Origin: Acidobacteriota bacterium
GTDB taxonomy: Bacteria; Acidobacteriota; Vicinamibacteria; Vicinamibacterales; JAKQTR01
Length of the DNA: 64,000 nucleotides
Direction: 5' to 3'
Assembly: GCA_026393755.1 (NCBI GenBank)
Contig: JAPKZO010000024.1
Location: forward strand, 715-64,714
Shown here: piece after piece, positions 35,677-43,362 of the stretch
Layout: every line of letters begins with the position of its first letter
Numbering within the stretch: position 1 is the stretch's first letter
The notes under the pieces: model-generated
The model's database searches: none
Told to the model about the DNA's origin: nothing
The model's input: only the letters and a program-made list of their open reading frames with translations
Program-made: the position numbers and the translations under genes

Positions 35677-37548
35677 ATGATGACCGATAGAACCGCGGCG
35701 GAATCACAGCATCAGACGTGGCTGCCTGGGATCCCGCTGCCGGTCCTCCTGACAATTGCGACGGCGGCCCTGGCTTACGTGGCGCACGTCGTCGCGCAGC
35801 ACACCATCGAGATTGTCCGGGCCCGGCGCCTCGTGCCGCTATGGGACCTGGTGACGCACCTCGGTCACGGCTGGCTGGATTACCACCTGCTCGCCACCGG
35901 CCAGATCCATCGGCTGCTCTTGGACCTCTGGCTTCAAGGCTATTGGCCGCCGATGCTCTCGATATACATGGTGCCGTTCTACCTCGTGCTCGGCGGCGGC
36001 ATGACGTCCGGGCTCTGGAGCGGCCTGGTCGCGTTCATCCTCGCCGGCCTGACTGGTTGTGCCGTGCTGTGGCGTCAGTGGAAGCAGGGTGCCGTGCTGT
36101 CAGCCAGCCTCTTCCTGGCGCTGCTGATGTCGTCCCCCTTCCTGCTGGCATACGCATCCGTGCCCATGACGGAGGTGCTTGGGGCACTGGCACAGCTCCT
36201 CGTGCTGCTCACCTTTGTGCACTATCGTCGCAACCCGAGCCCGCGGGCGGCGCGCCTGTTCGCGGTCTCCCTGACCGTCCTGTTCTTCACCAAGTACAAT
36301 TATTTCCTGCTGCTTGCGGCGCCGCTCGTGCTCCACGAGTGGTTCGAGCGAACCTCAGACTGGAACGCCGTCCGGAGGTTGACGAGTCTCTCTCGATGGG
36401 CGTGGCGCGTCGTATCAACGCCAACCGGTGCGTTCGTCAGCCTGTATGTCGCCGGATTGCTGCTAATCGTGCGTTCGGGTGGGTTCGACTTCCAACTCCT
36501 CGGGCGGCGGATCTCCGTGCACTCGATTGGCAACACTGGCTACGTCGTGCTCTACCTGCTCCTGGGGCGGCTGTGGTACCTGCATCGTCGGGGCCGGATC
36601 GATTGGGTTCGTCTGACGTCGGCCGATCCGCGCATTCGCCCCCTGTTGCTGTGGTTCGCGGCACCGGTGGCGGTCTGGTTGGCGTCGCCTTATCCGAACC
36701 ACATCCGGGACGTCTTCAACCTTGTGTTCAACCGACCCCTTGGCGAGTCCACCGTCAGAGCGGGCATCGCAGCCTATCTCGACGCGCTTCGGACGGCCTA
36801 CTTCTACAACGAGTGGATCCTGGCGTGTGTGGTCGTCGCCTTTGGCGTGGCGACCGTGCGGTATCGACGGCAGCCGCCGCTCATGCAGTTGCTCATCGTC
36901 GCAGTCCCGCTGCAGTTCGCCGCCATCGCGTTCCATCACACCCGGTTCCCGCGATTCCTGCTGTTGATGGTCGTTCTGCTCTGCCTGGCCGCTGCGAGCG
37001 AAGTTGGACGATGGTTCATGGGTTCGGGCCGTGGCCGCCTTGCCGCCAGCCTGTTGGCGCCGCTGGTCGTGGCGGTCGGTGTGCTGGCGGCGCGGGACGT
37101 GGTCACGCAGGAGCGGTTCCGGGCGTACGCATTCGAGAACTACACCGACAACGAGACGCTGCGTGCGGCCCTGGACTCGATCCGCGCCGAACTGAACGCT
37201 GGCGACCGTCTGGCGATCGTGGGGCACAGCAACGAACTCTCCCCAGGTCTTTTCAGGTGGGAGCTGGGACCGCCATCCGGCGTGCCTTGCTTCCCCTTCG
37301 AGGTCGGTGGCGCCAATGGCGTCGCTCTCCCGCTCGCGACCCGGGTTCTGCTGTTAGCGCCTCTCGACCCGGGCTTCGCGCCGCTCGATGTCACCAGTTA
37401 CTACCCGGCACAGCGGAGCGCCGTCCTGGAGCGAGTGGACCGCGGCGAGCTCGTATTTCGCCGGGAAGTTCCGCTGCCAGACACGCACATCGCGTTGTGG
37501 CTCTACGACCGGCCGTCAACGTCGGAGCCCAAAGCTGCGTGTCGGTGA
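35677..37548 (+). CDS. polytopic membrane protein, GT-C-like
   Basis: 623 residues with about 11-13 membrane segments over residues 20-480 and a C-terminal soluble part (about 490-620). The arrangement, an acidic residue in the first loop (PLWDLVTHLGHGWLDYH, near 50) and the soluble C-terminal end resemble lipid-linked-sugar (GT-39/GT-C) glycosyltransferases, but no diagnostic motif is certain. It may use polyprenyl-linked sugars in surface-glycan synthesis (inference from the SGNH and carbamoyltransferase neighbours). Starts MMTDRT at 35677, 18 bases after the antitoxin stop. A 638-codon frame on the same strand is its shadow. Confidence 0.65.
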   Translation: MMTDRTAAESQHQTWLPGIPLPVLLTIATAALAYVAHVVAQHTIEIVRARRLVPLWDLVTHLGHGWLDYHLLATGQIHRLLLDLWLQGYWPPMLSIYMVPFYLVLGGGMTSGLWSGLVAFILAGLTGCAVLWRQWKQGAVLSASLFLALLMSSPFLLAYASVPMTEVLGALAQLLVLLTFVHYRRNPSPRAARLFAVSLTVLFFTKYNYFLLLAAPLVLHEWFERTSDWNAVRRLTSLSRWAWRVVSTPTGAFVSLYVAGLLLIVRSGGFDFQLLGRRISVHSIGNTGYVVLYLLLGRLWYLHRRGRIDWVRLTSADPRIRPLLLWFAAPVAVWLASPYPNHIRDVFNLVFNRPLGESTVRAGIAAYLDALRTAYFYNEWILACVVVAFGVATVRYRRQPPLMQLLIVAVPLQFAAIAFHHTRFPRFLLLMVVLLCLAAASEVGRWFMGSGRGRLAASLLAPLVVAVGVLAARDVVTQERFRAYAFENYTDNETLRAALDSIRAELNAGDRLAIVGHSNELSPGLFRWELGPPSGVPCFPFEVGGANGVALPLATRVLLLAPLDPGFAPLDVTSYYPAQRSAVLERVDRGELVFRREVPLPDTHIALWLYDRPSTSEPKAACR

Positions 37549-37672
37549 CGACGCCGCACCGCCACCAGACCGGTAGCCGCATGAGGGTGGCCTGGCGCAC
37601 TCGCGCCTATGGGCGGTTTGCGCTCACCGGGTGACGAAGGATTCCTGCGTGATTGCGGCGCGAATGCACCAA

Positions 37673-37945
37673 CTACGCGGGAGGTTCGTCTTTCTTGTCA
37701 GCGGTCCCGCCGCCCGGCTCGGGGTCATCCCCCCATGGCGATGGTTGGGGGCCGGGCACGATCCCCGCGAGATCGCGCGCCTCCTGTTCTGCGGCCGTCG
37801 GAGCACTCTGCCTGCGGGCTTTAGCCTCGTCGCGCCGAGCGGCCTTTTCCTTCTGCCATTCCTGACGCGAACGTTCGCGCATGCGCTTCTGCGCCGTAAG
37901 TTTTGTGTGAGTTGCCAGTGTTCCCTCGCTTTGCTGCCGGACCAA
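37673..37945 (-). CDS. small basic hypothetical protein
   Basis: 90 residues, rich in Arg, Lys, Glu and Gln (RMRERSRQEWQKEKAARRDEAK in outline, mostly helical/coiled-coil-like), followed by a Pro/Gly tail with AGIVPGPQPSPWGDDPEP. The final motif and composition recall small hypothetical proteins of acidobacterial genomes; no function is known. The only start for the full frame is TTG at 37945, with no clear ribosome site, so a later Met (MRERSRQ) is possible. Confidence 0.5.
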   Translation of the reverse strand: MVRQQSEGTLATHTKLTAQKRMRERSRQEWQKEKAARRDEAKARRQSAPTAAEQEARDLAGIVPGPQPSPWGDDPEPGGGTADKKDEPPA

Positions 37946-38069
37946 AGGCGCACGAGCGCGGCCGACACTCCTATCATCGCACGTTCACACGACATGCGAC
38001 AGGCCGCTCTCCCCGGAGAGCGCATTCGCGTCATGCCCTGCGTCCCCCCACACGCGATCGGCAACAGTC

Positions 38070-38189
38070 CTATCTGGGAGACCAGTCGGTCCAGAGATGC
38101 CAGATGAAGATGCCGGCCGCGATGAGGCCGGTGATCCAGCAGACGGCCGCGAACAGCGTCCAGAGGCCGAAGGCCTTACGGTTACTCAT
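38070..38189 (-). CDS. 39-residue membrane mini-protein
   Basis: A short frame (ATG 38189, stop TAG 38072-38070) encoding a positively charged start (MSNRKAFGLW), one 22-residue hydrophobic helix (about 8-30) and an aromatic end (HLWTDWSPR). The charge layout (Lys/Arg inside, Trp at the far interface) is that of a real single-pass protein, but there is no ribosome binding site upstream. Not recognised as a family. Confidence 0.4.
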   Translation of the reverse strand: MSNRKAFGLWTLFAAVCWITGLIAAGIFIWHLWTDWSPR

Positions 38190-38223
38190 AGGAGGAGGCA
38201 GTGCGTTGACAGCGTGTCGTGCG

Positions 38224-38254
38224 CGGCACGGCGTACTGCAATGCGGCCGTGCCG
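38224..38254. other. inverted repeat hairpin
   Basis: Arms CGGCACGGC (38224-38232) and GCCGTGCCG (38246-38254), with a 13-base loop. It lies in the gap before the METHWAAE gene and may be a terminator or attenuator; no T tract follows. Confidence 0.4.
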
Positions 38255-38354
38255 GTTATAGAGGCGGGCGATGCCGACCTCCAGGGAAATCAGCCGGCGG
38301 TCATAAGGAGGAGGAGGAACATGGCCGCTGCGTCGCTCTCCTCGAAGAGCGCTC

Positions 38355-38383
38355 TTGACACACTTATGCTTTGTGATACAAAG
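38355..38383 (+). promoter_or_regulatory. promoter with palindromic operator, site 1
   Basis: A perfect -35 (TTGACA, 38355-38360) followed by 16 bases and TACAAA (38377-38382) as -10. The 15-base palindrome CTTTGTGATACAAAG (38369-38383) covers the -10. The gene start at 38392 is about nine bases past the -10, so the mRNA is expected to be leaderless. The same palindrome with another centre recurs at 39356-39370. Confidence 0.65.
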
Positions 38384-38391
38384 TCACAGAC

Positions 38392-39012
38392 ATGGAAACA
38401 CACTGGGCCGCCGAACAGCTTCAGACCATCCGCACGTTGATGGAGCGCTCCGCGTTGTATCGTCGAGCGCTCGAGCCAATCATGCTCTTTGCCGGCGCGC
38501 TGGGCGTGGCCGCCGGGGCGGCGGGGTCCGTGCTTCGCCTGGACTCGATGCGGGCCTTTGGCGGGCTCTGGCTGGGCACGGCGGCCGTCGCCGTCGTGGG
38601 TGCCTTTCTCATCGCCCGACAGCAGGCAATCAAGGACCACGAACCGTTTTGGTCCCCGCCTGCGCGGCGGGTCGCACAGGCCCTGCTTCCGCCACTTGCC
38701 GCCGGGATGTGCATCGGTCTGGTGTCCCTCCTGGCGGAAGGCGGTGCGGGCGGCGTCCTGTCTCTGTCGTGCCTTTGGGTGCTCTTGTACGGCTGCGCCC
38801 TGCACGCGGCGGGCTTCTTCATGCCGAGAGGCATCAGGCTGTTTGGATGGGTGTTTGTTGCGGGCGCGTGCGGCCTGGTGTGCGCCACAGCACTTGCGCG
38901 ACAGGACCTCCACGTGAATCCAAATCTGCTGATGGGCCTGTTCTTTGGCGTGCTGCACCTGGCGTATGGCGCGTATCTGCACTTAAGCGAAAAGGCAACG
39001 AACGCCGCGTGA
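38392..39012 (+). CDS. membrane protein paired with winged-helix regulator
   Basis: 206 residues: a soluble start (METHWAAEQLQTIRTLMERS) and six hydrophobic stretches (about 30-48, 55-72, 92-118, 122-142, 150-168, 180-197). I do not recognise a function; proteins with this N terminus occur next to winged-helix regulators, which are probably co-regulated with them. No ribosome site precedes the ATG, consistent with a leaderless transcript from the TTGACA promoter. Its stop overlaps the GTG start of the regulator (GTGA). Confidence 0.75.
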   Translation: METHWAAEQLQTIRTLMERSALYRRALEPIMLFAGALGVAAGAAGSVLRLDSMRAFGGLWLGTAAVAVVGAFLIARQQAIKDHEPFWSPPARRVAQALLPPLAAGMCIGLVSLLAEGGAGGVLSLSCLWVLLYGCALHAAGFFMPRGIRLFGWVFVAGACGLVCATALARQDLHVNPNLLMGLFFGVLHLAYGAYLHLSEKATNAA

Positions 39013-39317
39013 ACCCCGAAACGCTTCTCCATCTCGATCGCGTCATCCACGAGAAAGGGCGACTCGCCATCATGTCCATGCTGGCCGCGTCGAGGGAACT
39101 GTCGTTCACCGAGATGCGCGACGCCCTCAAAATGACGGACGGCAACCTGACCACGCACATTCGCACGCTGCAGGAGTCCGGCTACGTGTCGGTCAGCAAG
39201 TCCTACGAAAAGAAGCGTTCTCGCACGACCTGCGCGCTGACCTCCGCGGGCAAGAAGGCGTTTGCCAGCTACGTCAACCTGCTCGAGCAGATCGTCCGGC
39301 AGAACAAGCCTGGGTAG
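39009..39317 (+). CDS. winged-helix transcriptional regulator (HTH_34-like)
   Basis: 102 residues, a single MarR/ArsR-like winged-helix domain: LLHLDRVIHEKGRLAIMSML (helices 1-2), ELSFTEMRDALKMTDGNLTTHIRTLQESGYV (recognition helix), SYEKKRSRTTCALTSAGKKAF (wing). It is of the size and type that binds short palindromes as a dimer. Starts with GTG at 39009, overlapping the previous stop; translationally coupled to the membrane protein. The palindromes at 38369 and 39356 flank this two-gene unit, so autoregulation is likely (inference). The ligand is unknown. Confidence 0.88.
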   Translation: MNPETLLHLDRVIHEKGRLAIMSMLAASRELSFTEMRDALKMTDGNLTTHIRTLQESGYVSVSKSYEKKRSRTTCALTSAGKKAFASYVNLLEQIVRQNKPG

Positions 39318-39355
39318 AGGACCTGTGAACGGACGTGTATCTGCATAATCATTCA

Positions 39356-39370
39356 CTTTGTAGCACAAAG
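39356..39370 (+). promoter_or_regulatory. palindromic operator, site 2
   Basis: CTTTGTAGCACAAAG, the same two arms as at 38369-38383 with a different 3-base centre. It lies 38 bases after the regulator gene and upstream of ispH. A CATAAT (39344-39349) extended by a TG could be a -10, placing the site just downstream of the start of transcription. Confidence 0.6.
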
Positions 39371-39480
39371 GGTACGCACGACCACCACAGCAAGAGGTGC
39401 GCTCTGTGAGTGTCGCCGAAAGACATCGACATACCAGCGGGACGCGGCGGCCGCCTCCTGCCCGCCCCGGCAGATCAACC

Positions 39481-40353
39481 ATGACGATCATCCGCGCTGA
39501 ACATCTGGGCATGTGTTTCGGAGTGAGGAACGCAATCACGCTCGCCATCGAAACCGCGCAACACGAACCGCTCACCATCCTCGGCGATCTCGTTCATAAC
39601 GAGGTTGTGCTCGCCGAATTGCGGACCGAGGGGATTCGCTTTGCGCAACAACCGGCTGACGTCGGCACACACACAGTGATGGTCACTGCGCACGGCGCAT
39701 CGGAGCGGGCCATCAACCAGACGCGCAGGTGCGGTTTGAAGGTGCTCGAAGCCACCTGCCCGCTCGTCCACGTGGCGCATCGCGCGACGGCGAAAGTCGT
39801 GCGCGAGGGCTTTCACCCGGTTATCATCGGCAGGCGCGATCACGTGGAAGTGCGTGGGATGACTGAGGATCTCGACGAGTGCGACGTCGTCTTCTCGGAG
39901 GAGGACGTTCGGCGGCTTCACGAGCGGGAGCGGTTCGGCGTCGTGGCCCAGACCACACAGCCCATCGAGCGGGTGCAGCATCTCGTGCAGTTGATTCGCG
40001 GGCGGTTCCCGCACGCGGAAGTTCGTTTCATCGACACCGTGTGCCAGCCCACCAAACTCCGCCAGGAAGCAGCCGTCGTGTTGGCACGCCAGTGTGATGT
40101 GGTGGTCGTCATCGGCGGGGCGCACAGCAGCAACACACACGAACTGGTCAGGACCTGCAGTCGCTATTGTCCGCGCGTGGACCACGTGCAGACGGCGAGC
40201 GACTTGCGGGCCGAGTGGTGTGACGGGGCGGAGACCGTCGGTATCACGGCTGGCACCTCGACACCAGAGGAGGTCATCACTGAAGTGGAACACCAACTCG
40301 GATCGCAGACCCCGGTTCGGAGACGGCGCACTCGCCATGCGTGTCAGGCATGA
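39481..40353 (+). CDS. ispH: 4-hydroxy-3-methylbut-2-enyl diphosphate reductase
   Basis: IspH (LytB) makes IPP and DMAPP in the last step of the MEP isoprenoid pathway, using a [4Fe-4S] cluster. 290 residues. The three cluster cysteines are in GMCFGV (residue 12), ATCPLVH (near 97) and DTVCQPTKLRQ (near 189); also seen are HVEVRGM (near 122), QTTQ, SSNTHEL and GITAGTSTPEEVI. ATG 39481 is preferred since MTIIRAEHLGMCFGV is the usual N terminus, although no strong ribosome site precedes it; a GTG at 39397 would add 28 low-complexity residues. Overlaps the next gene by ATGA. The length is slightly below the norm. Confidence 0.9.
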   Translation: MTIIRAEHLGMCFGVRNAITLAIETAQHEPLTILGDLVHNEVVLAELRTEGIRFAQQPADVGTHTVMVTAHGASERAINQTRRCGLKVLEATCPLVHVAHRATAKVVREGFHPVIIGRRDHVEVRGMTEDLDECDVVFSEEDVRRLHERERFGVVAQTTQPIERVQHLVQLIRGRFPHAEVRFIDTVCQPTKLRQEAAVVLARQCDVVVVIGGAHSSNTHELVRTCSRYCPRVDHVQTASDLRAEWCDGAETVGITAGTSTPEEVITEVEHQLGSQTPVRRRRTRHACQA

Positions 40354-41063
40354 ACACACGCGCATTCAGTCCTGCTCGCTGGTTGACCGTCGCTACCTTC
40401 GCCGTCGCGATGGCGTGGGTCGAGGCGGCGGTCGTGTATTACCTGCGCACCCTGGTGGGCCGCATCGAGCCGTATCAGGCCGATCCGTTGCCGATGATCG
40501 GAGGACTCGGTTCGGCTGAACTGGTTCGCGAGGCAGCCACGCTCGTCATGTTGCTGGCTGTCGGCCTTCTCGCCGGGCGAGCGTGGCGGACCCGGCTCGG
40601 TTATGCGGCGGTCGCCTTCGGTGTCTGGGACGTCTCCTATTACGTGTGCCTGAAGGTGATGTGTGGTTGGCCGCATTCGCTCCTGGATTGGGACGTTCTC
40701 TTTCTGCTGCCGCTGCCGTGGTGGGGACCCGTGCTGGCGCCGGTTCTGGTCGCGCTGCTGATGATCGCGTGGGGGACACTGGCCAGCCAGTGTGAGCTGC
40801 CGCAGCGCACCCCGCTTCCCGAGGGCTGGACCTGGGCGCCCAACGCCGCAGGCATCGTGCTGGCGCTCTACGTATTCATGGCCGACGCGATTCGCGTCGC
40901 TCCTCAAGGAGTAACGGCCATTGTGAATGTGCTGCCGGTTCGATTCAACTGGCCGTTGTTCGCCGTCGCACTGTCATTGATGGCTGCGCCGGTGCTGCGG
41001 TTGGGCTGGCTATGCGCATCCGAACATGTGAAGCGTCGTCTCGCTACCAAAGCCCTGTGCTAA
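40350..41063 (+). CDS. polytopic membrane protein coupled to ispH
   Basis: 237 residues, seven or so hydrophobic stretches across the length (first at about 10-30, last at about 200-222). I do not recognise the family. ATG 40350 overlaps the ispH stop as ATGA, so it is translated with ispH; an in-frame GTG at 40341 is less likely. The shared operon suggests a link with isoprenoid or lipid metabolism, but this is inference only. Confidence 0.7.
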   Translation: MNTRAFSPARWLTVATFAVAMAWVEAAVVYYLRTLVGRIEPYQADPLPMIGGLGSAELVREAATLVMLLAVGLLAGRAWRTRLGYAAVAFGVWDVSYYVCLKVMCGWPHSLLDWDVLFLLPLPWWGPVLAPVLVALLMIAWGTLASQCELPQRTPLPEGWTWAPNAAGIVLALYVFMADAIRVAPQGVTAIVNVLPVRFNWPLFAVALSLMAAPVLRLGWLCASEHVKRRLATKALC

Positions 41064-41114
41064 TCTTTCGGCGCGCAAACTACCGCCCCCGGTTCCCACT
41101 CCTGGAGGCTTCCC

Positions 41115-42710
41115 ATGGCCAGTCCTTCACACCTGCGCAAGTTTCTCCTCATTTCACTCCCCCTGGTCGTCGTGCTGTTCCTGCTGCAGCCGGGATTCGC
41201 CCGCCAACCACAGGCCGACGGGCCCATGTGCGAATGCGAGGGCTGCACGAGCATCCTGGTCGGCAAAGCAGCGTCGATAGACGGGTCGACCATCACATCC
41301 CATTCCTGCGACAGCACGACGGACCGCACATGGATGACGATGGAGCCGAACAGGAAGCACAAGCCGGGCGAGATGGCGACCGTGTGGATGGATCCGAAGG
41401 AGACCAAGGGGCCCGACGATTCGGATCGCATCTCGACGGGAGAGATCCCGCAGGTGGCCGAGACTTATCAGTCCCTGAACGCCGCCTATCCGATTATGAA
41501 CGAGCACCAACTCGCCATCGGTGAGACGACGTTTGGCGGGAAGCGCGAGCTCAAGAGCGACAACGGCATCATCGATTGCCCCGAGCTGTATCGTCTCGTG
41601 CTCGAGCGCGCGAAGACGGCGCGCGAGGCGATTCGAATCGCGGACGAACTGACGAAGAAGTACGGCTACGACGACTACGGCGAGGCGTTTACGTTTGCGG
41701 ATCCGAACGAGACGTGGCTGTTCGAGATCCTCGGACCGGGGAAGGGGAAGAAGGGCGCAGTGTGGGCGGCGGTTCGCATCCCGGACGACCATGTCTCGGT
41801 ATCCGCCAACGCGCCGCGGATCCGCCGCCTCAACCTGGCCGACAAAGAGCACGTCCTGGCGTCGGATAACGTGCTGACCCTGGCCCAGGAACTCGGGTGG
41901 TGGAACTCGAAGAGCGGGGAAGAGTTCGAGTTCTGCTACGCCTATGGCGGGCGTACCGCGATGGGCAGCCGGCGCCGGGAGTGGCGCGCACTCAGCAGAA
42001 TCGCTCCATCGCTCAAGCTCGACGCAAACGCCGAGAACTTCCCCATTTCGGTCAGGGCCGAACGGAAGCTGTCGGTCAACGACATCTTCGAGATCTTCCG
42101 CGACACCTACCAGGACACGCCCTACGACATGACGCGTACGTTGGTGAAGCTGGACGCGTCGGGCAAGGCGACGAAGAACCCGATCGCGAACCCCTTCATG
42201 AACAACGACTACCTGGACGCGTTCGGAATTGGGTCGGAACGCACCATTGCCTGTAAGCGCGCCACGTACCTGCAGGTTACGCAGTCGAGGGGGTGGCTGC
42301 CGAATCCGATTGGCGGGCTGGTGTGGCTCGGCTACGACAACCCGATGACCACTCCGCACATGCCGTTCTACATCGGGATCTCGCAGATGCCCGCGTGGTT
42401 CATGGTGGATGGCCGCGCGAAATTCCGCCGCGACTGCGCCTGGTGGGCCTTCCGGCAGGTCAGCCAGTTGGCGTTCCTGCGCTGGCAGCCGATGGTGATG
42501 GACATCGAGAAGGTGTGGCGGCCAATCGAAGAGAAGGCTTACGCGGATCAGGCGAGGATCGAAGCCGAAGCGGTGGCCCTCTACAAGCAGGATCCGGCCA
42601 AGGCGCGGGAGTTCCTCACGAAGTACTCGCACGCGATCGCCAATGGCGCCGTCGAGGCGTACTGGAAACTCGCCGACGATTTGTGGAGCAGGTACACGAA
42701 CTACTTCTAG
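41115..42710 (+). CDS. secreted C69-family dipeptidase
   Basis: 531 residues. A signal peptide (about 1-30, KFLLISLPLVVVLFLLQPGFA) is followed by the C69 signature CTSILVGKAASIDGSTITSH, whose first Cys (near 44) is the N-terminal nucleophile family position. The central part carries GEAFTFADPNETWLFEILGPG and AVWAAVRIPDDHVSVSAN, typical of the family, and the rest includes VWLGYDNP and a C-terminal helical region. Members are N-terminal-nucleophile dipeptidases. ATG 41115 has GGAGG seven bases upstream. A second C69 gene lies at 45464-47260. Confidence 0.9.
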   Translation: MASPSHLRKFLLISLPLVVVLFLLQPGFARQPQADGPMCECEGCTSILVGKAASIDGSTITSHSCDSTTDRTWMTMEPNRKHKPGEMATVWMDPKETKGPDDSDRISTGEIPQVAETYQSLNAAYPIMNEHQLAIGETTFGGKRELKSDNGIIDCPELYRLVLERAKTAREAIRIADELTKKYGYDDYGEAFTFADPNETWLFEILGPGKGKKGAVWAAVRIPDDHVSVSANAPRIRRLNLADKEHVLASDNVLTLAQELGWWNSKSGEEFEFCYAYGGRTAMGSRRREWRALSRIAPSLKLDANAENFPISVRAERKLSVNDIFEIFRDTYQDTPYDMTRTLVKLDASGKATKNPIANPFMNNDYLDAFGIGSERTIACKRATYLQVTQSRGWLPNPIGGLVWLGYDNPMTTPHMPFYIGISQMPAWFMVDGRAKFRRDCAWWAFRQVSQLAFLRWQPMVMDIEKVWRPIEEKAYADQARIEAEAVALYKQDPAKAREFLTKYSHAIANGAVEAYWKLADDLWSRYTNYF

Positions 42711-42711
42711 C

Positions 42712-42887
42712 GTGGCGGCCGGCTTCCCCGCGCGCGGGGTGGAGATCATCGGCATCAATGCGTGGGAAGAGAGCAACGCGGCCCCGTACATGAAAGAGAA
42801 GGGGACACGTACCGACTGCTGCTCAAAGGTGAAACGGTGGCAGAAGCGTATCGCGCGAACGCGTTACCCACGATCGACGGCATTGGT
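42712..42887 (+). pseudogene. thioredoxin/TlpA-like remnant, frameshifted
   Basis: Right after the C69 gene, one frame reads VEIIGINAWEESNAAPYMKEKG; a frameshift near 42796-42804 switches to the next frame, which reads TYRLLLKGETVAEAYRANALPTIDGIG. Together these resemble the middle-to-end part of TlpA/thioredoxin-like proteins (GVNxxE, FMKKxGYTYPLLL, ALPTxxxIG with the conserved cis-proline). The CxxC part and any start are missing. Non-functional remnant. Confidence 0.55.
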
Positions 42888-42900
42888 TCCTCCCGCCTGA

Positions 42901-42953
42901 CCCCTTGCACTTCGACAAGAGAGTTGTGTATAGTCCTGTCGAAGTGAAAGGGG
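42901..42953 (+). promoter_or_regulatory. padR promoter inside a 17-bp inverted repeat
   Basis: Arms CCCCTTGCACTTCGACA (42901-42917) and TGTCGAAGTGAAAGGGG (42937-42953) are inverted repeats with 16 of 17 positions paired, 19 bases apart. TTGCAC (42905-42910) and TATAGT (42929-42934), 18 bases apart, form a promoter within this structure, and the right arm supplies the ribosome site AAAGGGG for padR. A very likely PadR autoregulatory operator. Confidence 0.75.
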
Positions 42954-42957
42954 AATC

Positions 42958-43290
42958 ATGACCGAACCGCGTCTCGACCTGCCGCAGGGCACGCTCGACC
43001 TGCTGATCCTGAAGATCGTCGCGCTGGCTCCCCAGCACGGCTGGGCCATCTCGCAACGCATCCAGCAGGTGTCGAGCGAGGCGCTGCAGGTCCAGCAGGG
43101 GTCGCTGTACCCAGCCCTTCACCGCCTGGAGCGCCGCGGTTGGATCAAGGCGAAGTGGGGCAGTTCCGAAAACAACCGGCGGGCGAAGTACTACGAACTC
43201 ACCGGCTTGGGCCGAAAGCAGCTCGAGGTGCAACGCGCGAATTGGGACAGGCTGGCAGCAGCCGTCCGCCAGGTGCTGACGACGGCATAG
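42958..43290 (+). CDS. PadR family transcriptional regulator
   Basis: 110 residues, the typical short PadR: LPQGTLDLLILKIVALAPQHGWAISQRI (helices 1-2), QQGSLYPALHRLERRGWIKAKWG (recognition helix and wing), and a C-terminal dimerisation helix. ATG 42958 preceded by AAAGGGG. In acidobacteria PadR regulators commonly precede an ADOP permease gene, as here, and repress it; the permease is truncated in this window. Confidence 0.92.
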   Translation: MTEPRLDLPQGTLDLLILKIVALAPQHGWAISQRIQQVSSEALQVQQGSLYPALHRLERRGWIKAKWGSSENNRRAKYYELTGLGRKQLEVQRANWDRLAAAVRQVLTTA

Positions 43291-43362
43291 GCCGTAGGGC
43301 GCTGAGAGTTGACCGTTGGCACGTGGTCAGGCCCCCCAGCCAGACGGGGGCGGAGACGAACC

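Noticed and set aside
35718-37634. 638-codon frame overlapping the GT-C-like gene on the same strand
   Set aside because: Its Arg/Ala/Pro-rich product lacks membrane segments and structure; the 35677-37548 frame has clear hydrophobic topology.
38321-38440. 39-codon frame after GGAGGAGGAGG
   Set aside because: Good ribosome site, but it contains the promoter and operator of the next gene and overlaps that gene out of frame; no conserved pattern. It may be a chance purine run.
41154-42791. 545-codon frame antisense to the C69 dipeptidase
   Set aside because: The plus-strand frame has a signal peptide, ribosome site and C69 signature. The antisense frame is the usual GC-rich shadow.
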